Origin: Acidobacteriota bacterium
GTDB lineage: Bacteria > Acidobacteriota > Terriglobia > Bryobacterales > Bryobacteraceae
DNA: 52,043 nucleotides
Direction of reading: 5' to 3'
Assembly (NCBI GenBank): GCA_018268835.1
Contig: JAFDVU010000033.1
Span: 1 to 52,043, forward strand
In this document: piece by piece, positions 28,345 to 36,185 of the stretch
How the letters are laid out: each line of letters begins with the position of its first letter
Numbering within the stretch: the stretch's first letter is position 1
The notes under the pieces: model-generated
What the model was told of the DNA's origin: nothing
The model's database searches: none
What the model saw: the letters and a program-made list of their open reading frames with translations, nothing else
Program-made: the position numbers and the translations under genes

Positions 28345-28387
28345 GAGAGATCGTGCGACGCATCTTGGGCAGTAGGCGTCCTTCGCT

Positions 28388-29782
28388 ATGAAGATCCCCC
28401 GCAGACAATTTCTCGGCGCCATGACGGCGGCGCCGGTTCTTCGCGCCCAGGGCCGCCGGCCGCCGAACATCCTGTTTCTCTGCGCGGACCAGCATCAGAC
28501 GCGGGCGGCAGGCTGCTACGGAAGCCGCGAAGTACGCACCCCGAACATCGACGCCATCGCCAGTTCCGCCACGCGATTTGACCATGCCTATTGCCAGGCC
28601 CCGGTATGCGTGCCGGCCCGCGGCTCGATTCTCACAGGGCTGTATCCGCACCAGCATGGAGCCCGCATCCTTCAGGACGCATTGCCCGACAACGTTCGGA
28701 CCGCGGCGCATTTTTTCAGGGAGCGCGGCTTTGCGACGGGCGCGATCGGGAAGATGCACTTCGTAGACGAGACGCGCCGGCACGGCTTTGATTACCGGCT
28801 GAACGAAGGCGATTTCCTGGCTACGCTTTCGGCGGAGGACCGCGCGCAACTGCGGCGAGACCAGGGTCCGGCCGAATCCGTCGAAGGAAGGCCCTCCGCG
28901 CTGCCGGACCGGTACTTTCAGGATTACTGGTTCGCCGACAAGGCCGTGGAGTACCTTCGCGCGAACAGAAACCGCCCGTTCTGCTTGTGGGTGTCGTTTC
29001 TGAAACCGCACACGCCGCTGGTGCCCCAGGCCCGCTATTTTGACCAGTACCGAGGGGAGAGCCTCACCCTGCCCAAGCGCTCGGATCACGAACTGAAGGA
29101 CGGATTCCCCGGGAACCTCATCCGCGCACGGGAAAGAGGCTGGTACACACAGACGGATCAGGAACTCCGCGAGTCCCTGCGCGGCTACTACGGCAACATC
29201 ACACAGATGGACGCCTGCGTGGGCCGCGTGTACGATGCGCTACGCGAATCCGGGCTGGCGGAGAATACCGTGGTGGTGTACACATCCGACCACGGCGAGA
29301 TGGCCGGCGCGCATCGTACATGGACCAAGCACAACATGTACGAGCAATCGGTAAATATCCCGATGATGATCAGTTTCCCCGGAAGGGTGAGGCCGAACAC
29401 CCTGCTCCCGGACATAGTGGAGCACGTGGACCTGTTTCCGACTCTGGCGGAACTGTGCGGCTTCGACGCGCCGGGCGGGATACCAGGCCGCAGTTTCGCG
29501 CCTTTGCTGCGAGGGAAGAGCTACACCCGGCGGGAATTCGCGTACTCGGAATACTACTTCTGCCGCACCGTATTCACGCGCGACGACCGTTATGTGGGGA
29601 AGCCCCCCATCCTCATGGTGCGGACCGATCGCTGGAAGTTGAACTTCCTCAGTTGGGACCGCTGCGAGTTTTACGACCTGCAACGGGATCCCGGCGAATT
29701 TGAAAACCGTATCGATGATCCGGCGAGTGCCGGAGTGGTTCGCGAATTGACGGCCATCGCCAAACGTGAGTTCTCCGCCTGA
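28388..29782 (+). CDS. Tat-exported Cys-type sulfatase
   Basis: Type I formylglycine-dependent sulfatase that hydrolyses sulfate esters. Twin-arginine leader (PRRQFLGAMTAAP), metal-binding Asp34 in CADQHQTRA, and the modification motif C-V-P-A-R starting at Cys74, matching CxPxR. A second metal site is in TSDHGEMAGAH and the C-terminal part has FYDLQRDPGEFEN. Length 464 aa is normal. Cys-type sulfatases need formylglycine-generating enzyme, which is not encoded here. The divergent Oar-like receptor suggests uptake of a sulfated glycan, but the substrate is not determined. Confidence 0.95.
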   Translation: MKIPRRQFLGAMTAAPVLRAQGRRPPNILFLCADQHQTRAAGCYGSREVRTPNIDAIASSATRFDHAYCQAPVCVPARGSILTGLYPHQHGARILQDALPDNVRTAAHFFRERGFATGAIGKMHFVDETRRHGFDYRLNEGDFLATLSAEDRAQLRRDQGPAESVEGRPSALPDRYFQDYWFADKAVEYLRANRNRPFCLWVSFLKPHTPLVPQARYFDQYRGESLTLPKRSDHELKDGFPGNLIRARERGWYTQTDQELRESLRGYYGNITQMDACVGRVYDALRESGLAENTVVVYTSDHGEMAGAHRTWTKHNMYEQSVNIPMMISFPGRVRPNTLLPDIVEHVDLFPTLAELCGFDAPGGIPGRSFAPLLRGKSYTRREFAYSEYYFCRTVFTRDDRYVGKPPILMVRTDRWKLNFLSWDRCEFYDLQRDPGEFENRIDDPASAGVVRELTAIAKREFSA

Positions 29783-30011
29783 CTTCAGTTACGCGAGATC
29801 GGGTGACACTCCGGACCGCGGGGAGATGCTGGACACCGGCAGCCGGACTTTGCGGCCGCATTTGCACCAGACCGCCACGCCCTGAGTGTAGCGCCCGGGA
29901 ATCGGACCGAGATCCTTCAAGCCCACGCAGTAGGTCCGCCAACCGCGACGGGTCCGCCGGACATCTTGATACACGTAGACTAGACAGTTCCGGCTGCGCC
30001 GCCGGAAGCCG
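29783..30011. other. Intergenic region between sulfatase and ECF sigma factor
   Basis: A 229-bp region. On the plus strand it must hold the sigma-factor promoter; I see no clear hexamer pair. On the minus strand it carries a small open frame described separately. A purine-rich GCCGGAAG precedes the sigma ATG. Confidence 0.3.
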
Positions 30012-30034
30012 ATGAGCACAAGGACCGACGACAT
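29789..30034 (-). CDS. Possible small CxC protein antisense to the sigma leader
   Basis: An 81-codon frame on the opposite strand, filling the gap between the sulfatase and the sigma factor. Its composition is protein-like: LVYVYQDVRRTRRGWRTYCV, then LGPIPGRYTQGVAVWCKCGRKVRLP, with a CxC pair and another Cys. The 5' end overlaps the sigma-factor start by 23 bases, there is no good ribosome site, and I recognise no family. It could be a shadow or a real small zinc-binding protein. Low confidence. Confidence 0.25.
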   Translation of the reverse strand: MSSVLVLIGFRRRSRNCLVYVYQDVRRTRRGWRTYCVGLKDLGPIPGRYTQGVAVWCKCGRKVRLPVSSISPRSGVSPDLA

Positions 30035-30575
30035 AGAACGCCGGGCGATTACGGAGTTTCTGTCCCAACGGACGGAAGAGGCGTTCTGTGCCCTATTCGA
30101 CGCGTTCTACATTCGCCTGTGCCGGTACTTTTGCGCGCACGATGTGGAGCCTGCCGTCGCGGAGGAACTCTCGGAGAACGTGATGTTCCAGGTATACCGC
30201 CACGTTTCGCAACTGCGCGACGGCCGTTCGTTCTACGGCTGGATTTTTCAGATCGCGCGCAACGAATGGCTGCAGCATCGCCGCCGGCTGGCATCGGAAC
30301 TTCCAACCGTCGCCTACGAACCGATTGCCGGTCACCTGGGGGATACGCTGGACTCCGGCGAACGCCTCGACGCGGATGGCCCTTTCCGCGAATGGATGCA
30401 GCAACTCGACGAGACGGAAGGCGAAATCCTGACCCTGCGGTTCGTCGAAGACCTGGATTATCCCGAAATCGCCGAAATCCTCAAAATCCCGGTAGGCACC
30501 ATCAAATGGAAGGTGTTCAACGCCAAGTCAAAGCTGGCCGAATTGACCGGCAGAAAGGCGGTCAAGACACGATGA
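30012..30575 (+). CDS. ECF-family RNA polymerase sigma factor
   Basis: Extracytoplasmic-function sigma-70 factor of 187 aa. Region 2 is visible in EEAFCALFDAFYIRLCRYF and FYGWIFQIARNEWLQHRRR. Region 4 (about residues 130-180) is ILTLRFVEDLDYPEIAEILKIPVGTIKWKVFNAKSKL, a helix-turn-helix that reads the -35. Regions 1.1 and 3 are absent, as expected. The stop overlaps the ATG of a zinc-finger anti-sigma gene (ATGA), a standard ECF arrangement. Likely controls its own operon and envelope functions; signal unknown. Confidence 0.95.
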   Translation: MSTRTDDIERRAITEFLSQRTEEAFCALFDAFYIRLCRYFCAHDVEPAVAEELSENVMFQVYRHVSQLRDGRSFYGWIFQIARNEWLQHRRRLASELPTVAYEPIAGHLGDTLDSGERLDADGPFREWMQQLDETEGEILTLRFVEDLDYPEIAEILKIPVGTIKWKVFNAKSKLAELTGRKAVKTR

Positions 30576-31078
30576 AACATCCGATCAGTTACGACGAGTG
30601 GCTCGGGCACCTGGACGGAGCGCTCCGGGAGGCCGATGCCGCGCGCGTCCGCGGGCACATCGAAGGTTGCACCGAGTGCAAGGCCACCTGGGACGATCTG
30701 CTGGCCGCCACTGCATCACTGCGCGGGGCCGCACGTGAATTCCTCTCGGCCCACACGGTGGAGGACGCCGCTCTCCGCCGAGGACGCGAACGGGTCCTGG
30801 CTCGTATTCGAGCACCACAAGGCAGCGTCGCGCTGGAATCGATTGCGGGAGGTGAACTGACCATCGGGCGCCTGCGCCGCCTGCAGCGGGTGGTCGCGCC
30901 TGTGTGCGGTGCACATACGGCCTTTCGTCTGATTGTGGCGTCAGCGGGAAGAACTCCCGTGCGAGATGGAGCCGCTGCCTGGAGCCGGTTCCTGGATCAA
31001 CTTGCGGAGCTGACATCCGCCGTTTGCGGCCGGTCGACTGCGCGGCTCGTCCTGCGGATCGGCAACTCGCTGGTGTAG
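30572..31078 (+). CDS. Anti-sigma factor with zinc-finger (zf-HC2-like) domain
   Basis: Predicted 168-residue partner of the ECF sigma factor. The N-terminal domain has the HxxxCxxC signature (VRGHIEGCTEC) in a DEWLGHLDGALREADAARV helix context, typical of zinc anti-sigma domains. No convincing transmembrane helix is visible. The protein therefore looks soluble, and signal input may come through the polytopic membrane protein encoded 7 bp downstream. The C-terminal part (about residues 95-168) is Arg/Ala-rich and not recognised. The start overlaps the sigma stop. Confidence 0.88.
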   Translation: MKHPISYDEWLGHLDGALREADAARVRGHIEGCTECKATWDDLLAATASLRGAAREFLSAHTVEDAALRRGRERVLARIRAPQGSVALESIAGGELTIGRLRRLQRVVAPVCGAHTAFRLIVASAGRTPVRDGAAAWSRFLDQLAELTSAVCGRSTARLVLRIGNSLV

Positions 31079-31085
31079 GAGAGAC

Positions 31086-31865
31086 ATGTTGGCCCGATGG
31101 ATTAATCCGCTTGGGATGGCGGTTACAGCCACAGTCGCGATGGCGGCGACTATCGCGATGCCGCAACTGCGCGCTCACGTTCACGCGGCTGTTTATCTTG
31201 TTGCCGGACGGCTATGTCTGGAGGTGGCGCGCGATTACGACCACGATTTGATGCGGCTGTCCTGGCTGCTTTTTGCAGGCGAAGCCTTCGTTTTGGCCTT
31301 GTATTTTCTTCTGGGCGCCCCTTTGTCCGTCACCTGGCCGGACGCTCCCCTGCGGAGTCAGGTCGCGCTGGCACTCGTGCCATTGGAACTGTCCTGTTTG
31401 CTGGGAGGCATGGTGGTTACGTGGTGGCAACTCCGCCGCTTCGGTTTGGGCTTTCACGCGTTAGGCCGGGACTGGGTAGCGGTGGGATTGATCCTGACCG
31501 GAATGGTGGTGTTCTTCGGGCTGTCCCTGCTCGGCGGCTGGATGAATCCGATGATGGCGACATCACGGGTGCTACTTTTTCTCGCAGCGGCGGTTGGCGT
31601 GCTCCTCAACCGCTTCTGCCAGCAGATGGGCGGCGGGGAAATTGCGCGTGTGATCCGGTTCATCATTGCCTACGCCGCGACCCGCTGCTTCATGAACGTG
31701 GTGTTTGCCGTCGATATGACCTGGGACGGCGCGGCTCAGCCGTTGGAGGAGTTCCTTCGGCTGGTGTTTCCCTGGATCTTCATTATGGGCGTCACCCTTC
31801 GGGCTCGCGTGACCGTGCACGCACAAGCGGAACTGGCGCGGCCGTCGGCAGACGTCGTGCGGTAA
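31086..31865 (+). CDS. Polytopic membrane protein of the ECF operon
   Basis: Hypothetical inner-membrane protein of 259 aa with about seven hydrophobic segments (for example VYLVAGRLCLEV, SWLLFAGEAFVLALYFLLG, VGLILTGMVVFFGLSLLGG, VLLFLAAAVGVLL). I recognise no family. It is third in the sigma/anti-sigma operon, 7 bp after a soluble-looking anti-sigma gene, so a sensor or anchor role is plausible (inference). No enzymatic motif is visible. ATG 31086 has GGAGAG upstream. Confidence 0.75.
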   Translation: MLARWINPLGMAVTATVAMAATIAMPQLRAHVHAAVYLVAGRLCLEVARDYDHDLMRLSWLLFAGEAFVLALYFLLGAPLSVTWPDAPLRSQVALALVPLELSCLLGGMVVTWWQLRRFGLGFHALGRDWVAVGLILTGMVVFFGLSLLGGWMNPMMATSRVLLFLAAAVGVLLNRFCQQMGGGEIARVIRFIIAYAATRCFMNVVFAVDMTWDGAAQPLEEFLRLVFPWIFIMGVTLRARVTVHAQAELARPSADVVR

Positions 31866-32025
31866 GCGTCAGCCTTCCGAAAACGGCTCCGCAAACATCC
31901 TTCGACAGAGCCGCGCGCGTCAGGAAGAGGTATTCCGATGCGAAAGCGTAATTCCGACCACGTACTAAGCTAGCCCTTCGCCGCCGGCCGGTCCCCTCTG
32001 GCTACGCGCGACCAAACCGCGCCAC

Positions 32026-32958
32026 TTACCTCGCCCAATACCCTTCCCGCGCCGCCGCTTTCATCCCCGGCGGCTTCACCCGCACTTCGAGCTTGTGATA
32101 CTCCCCGTCGCGCTTCGCCGGCGCGAATCCGAGACTGTACTGATGCCGCATCTCTTCGGCGATCTCGCCGAAGGCCCGCTCCAGCGGCATCTTCTCCCCC
32201 ACCTCGAACACCCGCCCGCCGGTCGCCCTGGCCAGCCGCTCCAACTCGCCGTGCCCCATCGCAAAGCCGCGGCTCTGCGGCGTGTAGTGGATCGCGAACA
32301 CCACCGCGTCCGCCTGCTGCGCCGCCTTCACCGCCTCGCCCGGCTTCGCCGTGCTGCCGTTATCGACTCCGTCCGTAATCAGCACCAGCGTCTTGCGCCC
32401 CGCCTGTTCCGCCAGTTTCCGCGTGGACACGAGGGTCACCGCGTCGTACAGCAGCGTCCCCCCGCGCGGACGCGCCCCCTCCCCATAGTCCGCCCGCCCG
32501 CTCATCTGCTCCAGCCCCGCGCGTAGCGCCGCCGCCGAGTCCGTCAGGTCCTGCCAAATCGGAATCGTGGACCCGAACCCGCCCACCAGCGCCCGGTCCC
32601 CCGGCCGCAGCACCTCCTCCAGAAACCGCCGCGCCGCATCCCGCTCCACTCCCAGGATGCCGGACACACTGCCGCTTACGTCCACCATCAGGGCCACAGT
32701 CATGGGCGAGTCCGTGTCCGCCGCGAAGTGAGTGATCTCCCGCGAGCGCCCGTCCTCGCGCACTTCGAAATCGCCACGTCCCAGGCCGGTCGCCCATCCT
32801 CCGCTTCGATCCCTCACGCTGCACAGCACGTTCACCAGGTCTACATCCACCCGAATCACCCCGCTGCGATTCTCCGCGCCGATCACCACCTGCGCGGCCA
32901 GCGGCGCGGACAGCACCAACGCCAGCACTGTCCGTACGGCCCGAGCGACATTCGCCAT
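32026..32958 (-). CDS. Secreted VWA-domain protein with intact MIDAS
   Basis: Exported von Willebrand factor A protein of the Acidobacteria-associated VWFA family, about 310 aa. The signal peptide runs to about residue 23 (ALVLSAPLAAQ). A short domain with VDVDLVNVLCSVRDRSGGWATGL and FEVREDGRSREI precedes the VWA. The metal site D93-V-S95-G-S97 (VDVSGSVSG) is intact, and a second TDGVDNGS loop follows. The C-terminus (HKLEVRVKPPGMKAAAREGYWA) is a recurrent tail in this family. Start taken at ATG 32958; GTG codons at 32976 and 32961 are alternatives. Divergent, 33 bp from a second VWA gene. Function: probably adhesion or scaffold. Confidence 0.88.
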   Translation of the reverse strand: MANVARAVRTVLALVLSAPLAAQVVIGAENRSGVIRVDVDLVNVLCSVRDRSGGWATGLGRGDFEVREDGRSREITHFAADTDSPMTVALMVDVSGSVSGILGVERDAARRFLEEVLRPGDRALVGGFGSTIPIWQDLTDSAAALRAGLEQMSGRADYGEGARPRGGTLLYDAVTLVSTRKLAEQAGRKTLVLITDGVDNGSTAKPGEAVKAAQQADAVVFAIHYTPQSRGFAMGHGELERLARATGGRVFEVGEKMPLERAFGEIAEEMRHQYSLGFAPAKRDGEYHKLEVRVKPPGMKAAAREGYWAR

Positions 32959-32991
32959 CACGCCCCGATAGTACACTCAAGATGTCACGCT

Positions 32992-35082
32992 ATGCCAGTT
33001 CGGCCCTGCGCCCTGATCGTGCTGGCCTGCGCCGGCGCCTGCGCGTTCGCCCAGCCGCCCTCGCCCCAGCCGCCGGAACCCGTACCCTCCACCATCCCCA
33101 CGCTCCGCATCACGGTAACCCTGGTCCAGGTGGACGCCGTCGTCACCGACTCGCACGGCAATCACGTGATGGACCTCGCCTCCTCCGACTTCGAAATCCT
33201 GCAGGACGGCCGCCCACAGCCCGTCACCTTCTTCTCCCGCGTCCCGCTTCCGCCCCGCCGCGCCGCCGCGGTTTCTCCAAAGGGCGTTCCCGTCCCCCTC
33301 ACCTCCACCGCCCTCACCAGCGCCGCCCAGGTCAAACGCGCCATCGCGCTGGTGGTTGACGATCTCGCTCTCTCCTTCGAAGACCTGGTCCGCACGCGCG
33401 AAGCCATCCGCCGCTACATCGAGTCCCAGATGCAGCCCGGCGATCTCGTCAGCATCGTACGCACCGGCGGCGGCGTCGCCATCCTCGAACAGTTCACCAC
33501 CGATAAGCGGGTCCTTCTCGAAGCCGCGTCCTCCCTCAAATGGCGCTTCAGCGGACGCCAGGGTCTCGCACCCGTCCGCGCCCGTCCCGGCGAGTCCGAG
33601 GCCCCCTCCGCCGGACACGCCGAATACCTCGATTACCAGTACAGCCTCTCCGCACTCGGCGCCCTCGGCACCATCGAACAGGTCGTGCAGGGCATGAAAG
33701 CCTTCCCGGGCCGTAAGAGCGTCGTCTTCTTCTCGGATAACCTGCGCGTCGATGGATCCATCTACTCGGCCATCGACCACCTGACCGACCTCGCCAATCG
33801 CTCCGAGGTCTCTCTCTACGCCATCGACCCGGGCGGCCTGCGCGCCAAGGACCTCAAACAGGACCCCATCATCGAAACGCGCGACACCGACTCCATGGCG
33901 CACTTCCCGGGCTTCCCCGGCGCCGAACTCTACGATGAGCCCGCGCGCCAGGCCGGCATGGACGCACTCGCGGGCCGCACCGGCGGTCTCTTCTATCACA
34001 ACCGCAACGACATCGATTCCTGCATCGCCGAAGCCGCCGACGACCAACTCGGCTACTACCTGCTCGGTTACTCGCCCGAGTCCGGCACCTTCGATTCCGA
34101 AGGCCGCGGCCGCTTCCACAAGGTCACGGTGAGGGTCCGCCGTCCCGGACTCAAGGTTCGCTGGAAGAGCGGCTTCAACGGCGTCCCCGATCAACTCGCC
34201 CTCACCACCTCCGCCGCGCCCAAATCCCGCAGGCAGGAACTGCTTGAAGCCATGGCCTCACCCTTCACGGCCACGGGCATCGCCGTCCGCCTCACCTCCA
34301 TGTATGTGGAGCCGAAAAAGTTCGGACCCGTGGTCAGTTCGCAACTCCTGTTCCAGGGCCGCGACGTCACTTTCACTCACGACGAGGACTCCTGGAAGAC
34401 CCACATCGACGTCCTCTGGGTCGCCTATACCGGTGTCAACAAGCCCATGTGGCAGGGCGAAAAACAACTCGACCTCACGTTCACCGGCGACGAGTACCGC
34501 ACCGCGCTGCGCGACGGCATCGTGCTGCCCCTGAACATGCGCGCGCCCCACCCCGGCACGTTCCTGCTGCGCGCCGTGGTGCGCGATGTCGCCTCCCACC
34601 GCCTCGGCTCGGCCAGCCAGTACGTGGATGTCCCGGACACGCGCAAAGGACGCCTCGGACTTACGGGCATCGCCCTGCGGCAGGCCAACGCCGAGATCGT
34701 CAAGGACATGGCCGCGGCCGGCGTCCGCGTGGATCGGGATTGGACCCAGGGGGTCCCCGCCATCCGCCGCTTCCGCCCCGGCCAGGGCATCGTCTACGGT
34801 TACGGCATCGTCAACCCGAAACGCGCCGGCGCCGATCGCAAACCGAACGTCGTCACCTACGTCCGCGTCTTCCGTAACGGCCGCCTGATCTACACCGGCC
34901 CCGAAAGCCACGCGGTCATCCCCAGCCCCGAGAGTCCTTCCCAATTCCTGTGCGGCGGCGTCCTCCGCCTCGGCGAAAAACTCGATCCCGGCGAGTACCT
35001 TCTGCAGGTCGTGGTTCGCGACGCCAACGGCAAGAAGAAAGCCCCGCCGCTGACCCAGTGGATCGATTTCGAGGTGGTGTAG
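32992..35082 (+). CDS. Large secreted VWFA-related protein with altered MIDAS
   Basis: Exported protein of about 696 aa. Signal (ALIVLACAGACAFAQ), Pro-rich linker, then LVQVDAVVTDSHGNHVMDLASSDFEILQDGRPQPV as in the neighbouring VWA protein. The VWA core begins IALVVDDLALSFEDL, where DxSxS is replaced by D-D-L-A-L-S, and continues with GRKSVVFFSDN and SLYAIDPGGLRAKDL. Residues about 390-696 form one or more beta domains without recognised motifs. The open frame extends back to 32728 antisense to the VWA gene; ATG 32992 is preferred for its signal peptide. Loss of canonical metal ligands suggests a structural role. Confidence 0.85.
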   Translation: MPVRPCALIVLACAGACAFAQPPSPQPPEPVPSTIPTLRITVTLVQVDAVVTDSHGNHVMDLASSDFEILQDGRPQPVTFFSRVPLPPRRAAAVSPKGVPVPLTSTALTSAAQVKRAIALVVDDLALSFEDLVRTREAIRRYIESQMQPGDLVSIVRTGGGVAILEQFTTDKRVLLEAASSLKWRFSGRQGLAPVRARPGESEAPSAGHAEYLDYQYSLSALGALGTIEQVVQGMKAFPGRKSVVFFSDNLRVDGSIYSAIDHLTDLANRSEVSLYAIDPGGLRAKDLKQDPIIETRDTDSMAHFPGFPGAELYDEPARQAGMDALAGRTGGLFYHNRNDIDSCIAEAADDQLGYYLLGYSPESGTFDSEGRGRFHKVTVRVRRPGLKVRWKSGFNGVPDQLALTTSAAPKSRRQELLEAMASPFTATGIAVRLTSMYVEPKKFGPVVSSQLLFQGRDVTFTHDEDSWKTHIDVLWVAYTGVNKPMWQGEKQLDLTFTGDEYRTALRDGIVLPLNMRAPHPGTFLLRAVVRDVASHRLGSASQYVDVPDTRKGRLGLTGIALRQANAEIVKDMAAAGVRVDRDWTQGVPAIRRFRPGQGIVYGYGIVNPKRAGADRKPNVVTYVRVFRNGRLIYTGPESHAVIPSPESPSQFLCGGVLRLGEKLDPGEYLLQVVVRDANGKKKAPPLTQWIDFEVV

Positions 35083-35128
35083 TTCAGGCCGGCGGGAATC
35101 CCCGCAAATATGTCCGGCGTCGAAACAC

Positions 35129-35189
35129 GGAGTCCGAGCGGAGTCCAAGAACATGGGAGAGGTCACCGGAGTCCAAATGGAGTCCAAAT
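35129..35189. repeat. Paired 11-bp direct repeats GGAGTCC(AAAT)
   Basis: GGAGTCC occurs four times, at 35129, 35140, 35168 and 35179. The two members of each pair are exactly 11 bp apart, about one helical turn. The second pair is a perfect tandem duplication of GGAGTCCAAAT. The spacing suits a protein-binding array; a recombination scar is another option. Confidence 0.6.
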
Positions 35190-35445
35190 TCTCGACGCGC
35201 AAGTCTTTTCTCTCTGGTGAAAGCGTCTGTAAGTGATTGATCCCTAAACCATGGCATAGAACTAAAATTCAATTAAAGCTAACGCCATCTAAGTTAATGA
35301 CTCTAAACAGCTTATTATGCAATTTTGGCTCAAGCTGCGTGCGCGCTTCCATAGCCCTGAGGTCCAAAGTCGAAATTGTCATGGAAGAGCGCATCGCCGC
35401 CGGCATGGCCGCCACATTTCGACATCGACACGACCCTGGCGCACC

Positions 35446-35462
35446 ATACGGCATAGCCGTAT
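35446..35462. promoter_or_regulatory. Operator-like inverted repeat of the HigBA-like operon
   Basis: ATACGGC-ATA-GCCGTAT, a perfect 7-bp inverted repeat with 3-bp spacer, overlaps the first bases of the TATAAT box. This is the expected site for autorepression by the HTH antitoxin encoded downstream. Confidence 0.65.
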
Positions 35463-35465
35463 AAT
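35460..35465 (+). promoter_or_regulatory. Consensus -10 box with near-leaderless start
   Basis: Perfect TATAAT, with the GTG of the toxin only 6 bases downstream, so a transcript starting 6-8 bases after the -10 would begin at or within a base or two of the start codon. No good -35 is visible 17 bp upstream. Confidence 0.55.
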
Positions 35466-35471
35466 AGTCTC

Positions 35472-35804
35472 GTGCGACGCGTCATCCGAAGCAGCCGCTA
35501 TGAGCGGGCCGCGGCCCAGCTGTTGCGGCCTTCGATGCAACAGGAGATGGAGGAAGCGATCGCCGGGGAACCCGAGCGCCATCCACTGATCCCCGGCACG
35601 GGCGGCTTTCGGAAAGCACGGTGGCGCCGGCCTGGCGGAGGGAAGAGCGCTGGCGTGCGATTGATCTACTACTTCATGGTCCGCCCGGACTTGATCTTCC
35701 TCGCCGACCTGTACGCCAGGAACGAGAAGGAGAATCTGACCCATGCGGAAAGAAACGAACTCCAGAAAATCGCCTCGGAGATCCAGCGGGAGTTCGGTGG
35801 CTAA
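35472..35804 (+). CDS. HigB2-like toxin (RelE superfamily)
   Basis: Type II toxin, 110 aa, of the RelE/HigB branch encoded before its antitoxin; relatives are ribosome-dependent mRNA interferases. The family core is GTGGFRKARWRRPGGGKSAGVRLIYYF followed by DLIFLADLYARNEKENLTHAERNELQ. GTG start, with a consensus -10 ending 6 bases upstream, so translation may be leaderless or depend on a very short leader. Toxin-first order and the C-terminal coupling to the HTH gene match higBA. Base composition of the genes is like the genome, but the upstream region is AT-rich. Confidence 0.9.
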   Translation: MRRVIRSSRYERAAAQLLRPSMQQEMEEAIAGEPERHPLIPGTGGFRKARWRRPGGGKSAGVRLIYYFMVRPDLIFLADLYARNEKENLTHAERNELQKIASEIQREFGG

Positions 35805-36117
35805 GCCCCGGCGCCGAACAGAAGCCCCGCTCGGGGAGCGCCTGCTCGATTCGATGAAGGAACTGCGGGCCCATCTGCGGGGCGAGATTCAACTGAGCGA
35901 GACCGTCTATCACGTCCCGCCCGAGACAGACGTGCGGGCGCTGCGCGAGACGCTCGGGCTGTCGCAGACGGACTTCGCCGCCCTGTTCGGCTTCAACGTG
36001 CGGTCGCTGCAGGATTGGGAGCAAGGCCGGCGGCGACCGGAGATTCCCATCCGTGCCTACCTGGCCGTCATCCAACGTGACCCTCAAGCAGTCATCCGCG
36101 CCTTGCGAGCAGCGTAA
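35797..36117 (+). CDS. HigA-like HTH (XRE) antitoxin
   Basis: Antitoxin and probable autorepressor, about 106 aa. The C-terminal half is an XRE helix-turn-helix: ALRETLGLSQTDFAALFGFNVRSLQDWEQGRRRPEIPIRAYL. The N-terminal part (LLDSMKELRAHLRGEI) probably neutralises the toxin. The GTG at 35797 overlaps the toxin stop and has GCGGGAG upstream; the open frame extends to 35743 but would then overlap by 62 bases. An inverted repeat over the promoter is the likely binding site. It converges on the broken nuclease gene. Confidence 0.9.
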   Translation: MAKPRRRTEAPLGERLLDSMKELRAHLRGEIQLSETVYHVPPETDVRALRETLGLSQTDFAALFGFNVRSLQDWEQGRRRPEIPIRAYLAVIQRDPQAVIRALRAA

Positions 36118-36185
36118 TGCGGAAGGAAGTGAGCCGGGCGGATTCGGCCGCACACGACTGGACGCCCGGTTGACCCGACTGATGG

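Larger units (their letters stand above)
35083..35471. other. AT-rich intergenic region ahead of the HigBA-like operon
   Basis: 389 bp without a convincing gene. It begins with a small hairpin (GCGGGAATCCCCGC), then tandem 11-bp repeats (35129-35189), then about 130 bp that is far more AT-rich than the rest of the window (35200-35330, with TAAAATTCAATTAAAG and TTATTATGCAATTTTGG), and ends in an operator palindrome and TATAAT box. A 75-codon frame at 35237 is not protein-like. The change in composition suggests acquired DNA. Confidence 0.5.

Noticed and set aside
26690..28375. 561-codon plus-strand frame across the Oar-like receptor
   Set aside because: Shadow of the receptor; composition is Arg/Gly-rich and lacks any domain pattern.
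35190..35340. tRNA or attachment-site remnant in the AT-rich patch
   Set aside because: I could not fold a cloverleaf or find a tRNA 3' end in it; without the genome I cannot match a duplicated att core.
35237..35464. 75-codon frame in the AT-rich patch
   Set aside because: No ribosome site or recognisable pattern, and it ends in the operator palindrome.
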